DNA from: CAZFOB01 sp964520325
GTDB taxonomy: Bacteria; Actinomycetota; JAICYB01
Direction: 5' to 3'
Assembly (NCBI GenBank): GCA_964520325.1
Contig: CAZFOB010000005.1
Span: forward strand, 1 to 64,000
DNA: 64,000 bases
Position 1 is the stretch's first letter; every line of letters begins with the position of its first letter. The position numbers and the translations under genes were made by a program. Below the pieces are notes generated by a model, which worked only from the letters and a program-made list of their open reading frames with translations, had not been told where the DNA came from and did no database searches. Positions 62,764-64,000 of the stretch are shown here, in pieces.

Positions 62764-63999
62764 GTGCACCCGCATCCGGCCGTTACGGCCAACGCCGCGA
62801 GCGTTGCGCCGTCCGGCATCCGGGAGATCTTCAACCTGGCCGTTGGACGTCCCGACGTCGTACACCTCGAGGTCGGCGAGCCCGACTTTGCGACTCCGGC
62901 ACACATCGTCGACGCAGCTTTCGCATCCGCGCGAGCCGGCACCGGCTACACGCAGACCGCCGGCCTGCTCGAGCTCCGCGAGGTGATCGCCTCGCGCCTG
63001 GCGCGCGTTCACAGCCTCAGCTACGCAACCGACCAGATCCAGGTGACGCACGGCGGCGCTCAGGCAATCGCGACGATCGTCGCGGCCACGATCGGTGACG
63101 GCGACGAAGTCCTCATCCCCGATCCCGCATGGCCGAACTACGAGATGCTCGTTCGCGCGCACGGTGGCACGCCGGTCTTCTACGGCTTGCGCGCAGCGAA
63201 CGGATTCATTCCCGATCCGGACGAGGTGCGAGCGCTGATCACCGGACGCACGAAGCTCCTCGTGGTGAACAGCCCCAGCAACCCAACGGGCGCCGTGATC
63301 GGGGAAGAGGTCCTCGATCAGCTCGTCGCGCATGCACGGTCGGCAGGAGTGCTCGTGGTTTCCGACGAGGTCTACGACGAGATCTCGTTCGACCGCTCGC
63401 CCGCGCCGTCGGCGACGACGTGCGATCCCGAGTGGGTCGTCGGTGTGTGGAGCTGCTCGAAGACCTACGCGATGACGGGATGGCGTGTCGGCTATCTCGC
63501 GGCTCCTCGATCCCTCGCCCCGACTCTCGTCACGCTCCAGGAGCCGGCCATCACGTGCGTGACATCGGTGTCCCAGGCCGCCGCGATGGCCGCGATAACC
63601 GGACCTCAGCGCGTCGTCGGGCAGATGCGAGATGCGTATCGCCGGCGACGCGACCTGGTGCTGACACTCGCCGAACAGGCCGGGCTCGACCTCGTGAAGC
63701 CTCAAGGAGCGTTCTACGCCATGCTCCCGCTCGCTCCGGGCGCCGACTCCCGGCGAGCAGCCATCGATCTCGTGGAGTCCGGAGTGGCGCTGGCTCCGGG
63801 CAGCGCGTTCGGCGCAGTGGCCGCCGACCATCTGCGCATCTCGCTCGCCGCGAGCGAAGAAGCACTCGGTCTGGGGCTCGAGCGCTTGCTCGGCTGGCTC
63901 GAAGATACCGACGGAGGCGCGCATCTGAGCGGAGGCGACGCCGCCATCGGGCCGGATTACGGTTCGGTCGCCGGCACCATCCGGAACCCCTCGGCCTGA
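62764..63999 (+). CDS. Class I/II PLP-dependent aminotransferase
   Basis: 411 residues from GTG 62764. Fold-type I: NSPSNPTGAVIGEEVLDQLVAHARSAGVLVVSDEVYDEISF, then SCSKTYAMTGWRVGYLAAP, where the Lys carries PLP, and a C-terminal Arg in LRISLAASEE. Resembles aspartate/aromatic aminotransferases. It ends one base before the window edge, so the operon may continue. The cupin gene is 5 bases upstream. Confidence 0.87.
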   Translation: MHPHPAVTANAASVAPSGIREIFNLAVGRPDVVHLEVGEPDFATPAHIVDAAFASARAGTGYTQTAGLLELREVIASRLARVHSLSYATDQIQVTHGGAQAIATIVAATIGDGDEVLIPDPAWPNYEMLVRAHGGTPVFYGLRAANGFIPDPDEVRALITGRTKLLVVNSPSNPTGAVIGEEVLDQLVAHARSAGVLVVSDEVYDEISFDRSPAPSATTCDPEWVVGVWSCSKTYAMTGWRVGYLAAPRSLAPTLVTLQEPAITCVTSVSQAAAMAAITGPQRVVGQMRDAYRRRRDLVLTLAEQAGLDLVKPQGAFYAMLPLAPGADSRRAAIDLVESGVALAPGSAFGAVAADHLRISLAASEEALGLGLERLLGWLEDTDGGAHLSGGDAAIGPDYGSVAGTIRNPSA

Positions 64000-64000
64000 G

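Overview
This window looks like part of an actinobacterial chromosome. The DNA is GC-rich with strong third-position G/C bias. It encodes a mycothiol synthase (MshD, 21029-21952), actinobacterial-style thiolase/DUF35 modules, GTG starts and many 1-4 base gene overlaps. Nothing points to a plasmid or phage: I see no transposase, integrase, rRNA, tRNA or CRISPR array. The lineage within Actinomycetota cannot be fixed from this sequence; an uncultured soil or freshwater lineage is plausible. Genes are packed tightly, and no gene-free stretch exceeds about 300 bases. The longest gaps are 32726-32979 (a cobalamin riboswitch leader) and 49623-49834 (nothing recognised).

Layout. 109-4300 (+): acyl-CoA dehydrogenase, two DUF35 proteins and two thiolase-fold proteins, a steroid/acyl side-chain type module. 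4321-9042 (-): a site-2 protease fused to a PDZ-Lon protease, ArfB, and a fused 2-oxoacid dehydrogenase E1. 9136-13586: small enzymes (GNAT, kinase, VOC, DNA glycosylase, SRPBCC, amidase). 13636-14322: VapBC-type pair. 14410-18354: RsbA-like regulator, AHSA1/ArsR pair, ClpP-endonuclease IV-methyltransferase operon. 18355-22807: channel-like membrane protein, hydrolase, SDR, MshD, Ni/Co permease. 22804-32058 (-): Fur regulator, a binding protein, CPBP protease, CopC-CopD and associated secreted proteins, and a Zn/Cd-type P-ATPase with its ArsR regulator and operator.

32153-38297 is the most unusual region. A DUF3105 protein is followed by a cobalamin riboswitch and three translationally linked genes: secreted beta-domain, anchored alpha/alpha-barrel, anchored beta-domain. 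Together they resemble a transcobalamin/intrinsic-factor protein split into subunits. Convergent to them is a metal operon made of a DtxR/MntR-like regulator, a Tat-exported multicopper oxidase and a ZIP permease.

38330-40871: GGCT-like protein, YchF GTPase, EamA permease. 40887-48048 (-): a six-gene operon (GNAT, PucR regulator, N-succinylamino-acid racemase, M20 hydrolase, D-aminopeptidase-like serine hydrolase, M55 D-aminopeptidase). It reads as a pathway that releases D-amino acids from peptides and converts them to L-amino acids. 48165-53358: beta-lactamase fragment, P450, divergent FtsX-type ABC exporter, nadD remnant. 53361-56054: S9 peptidase and a second VapBC pair. 56080-62272: Lrp regulator, aromatic ammonia-lyase, PaaX-like regulator, BoxB and BoxC, suggesting aromatic amino acid or benzoate catabolism through benzoyl-CoA epoxidation. 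62363-63999: cupin and aminotransferase.
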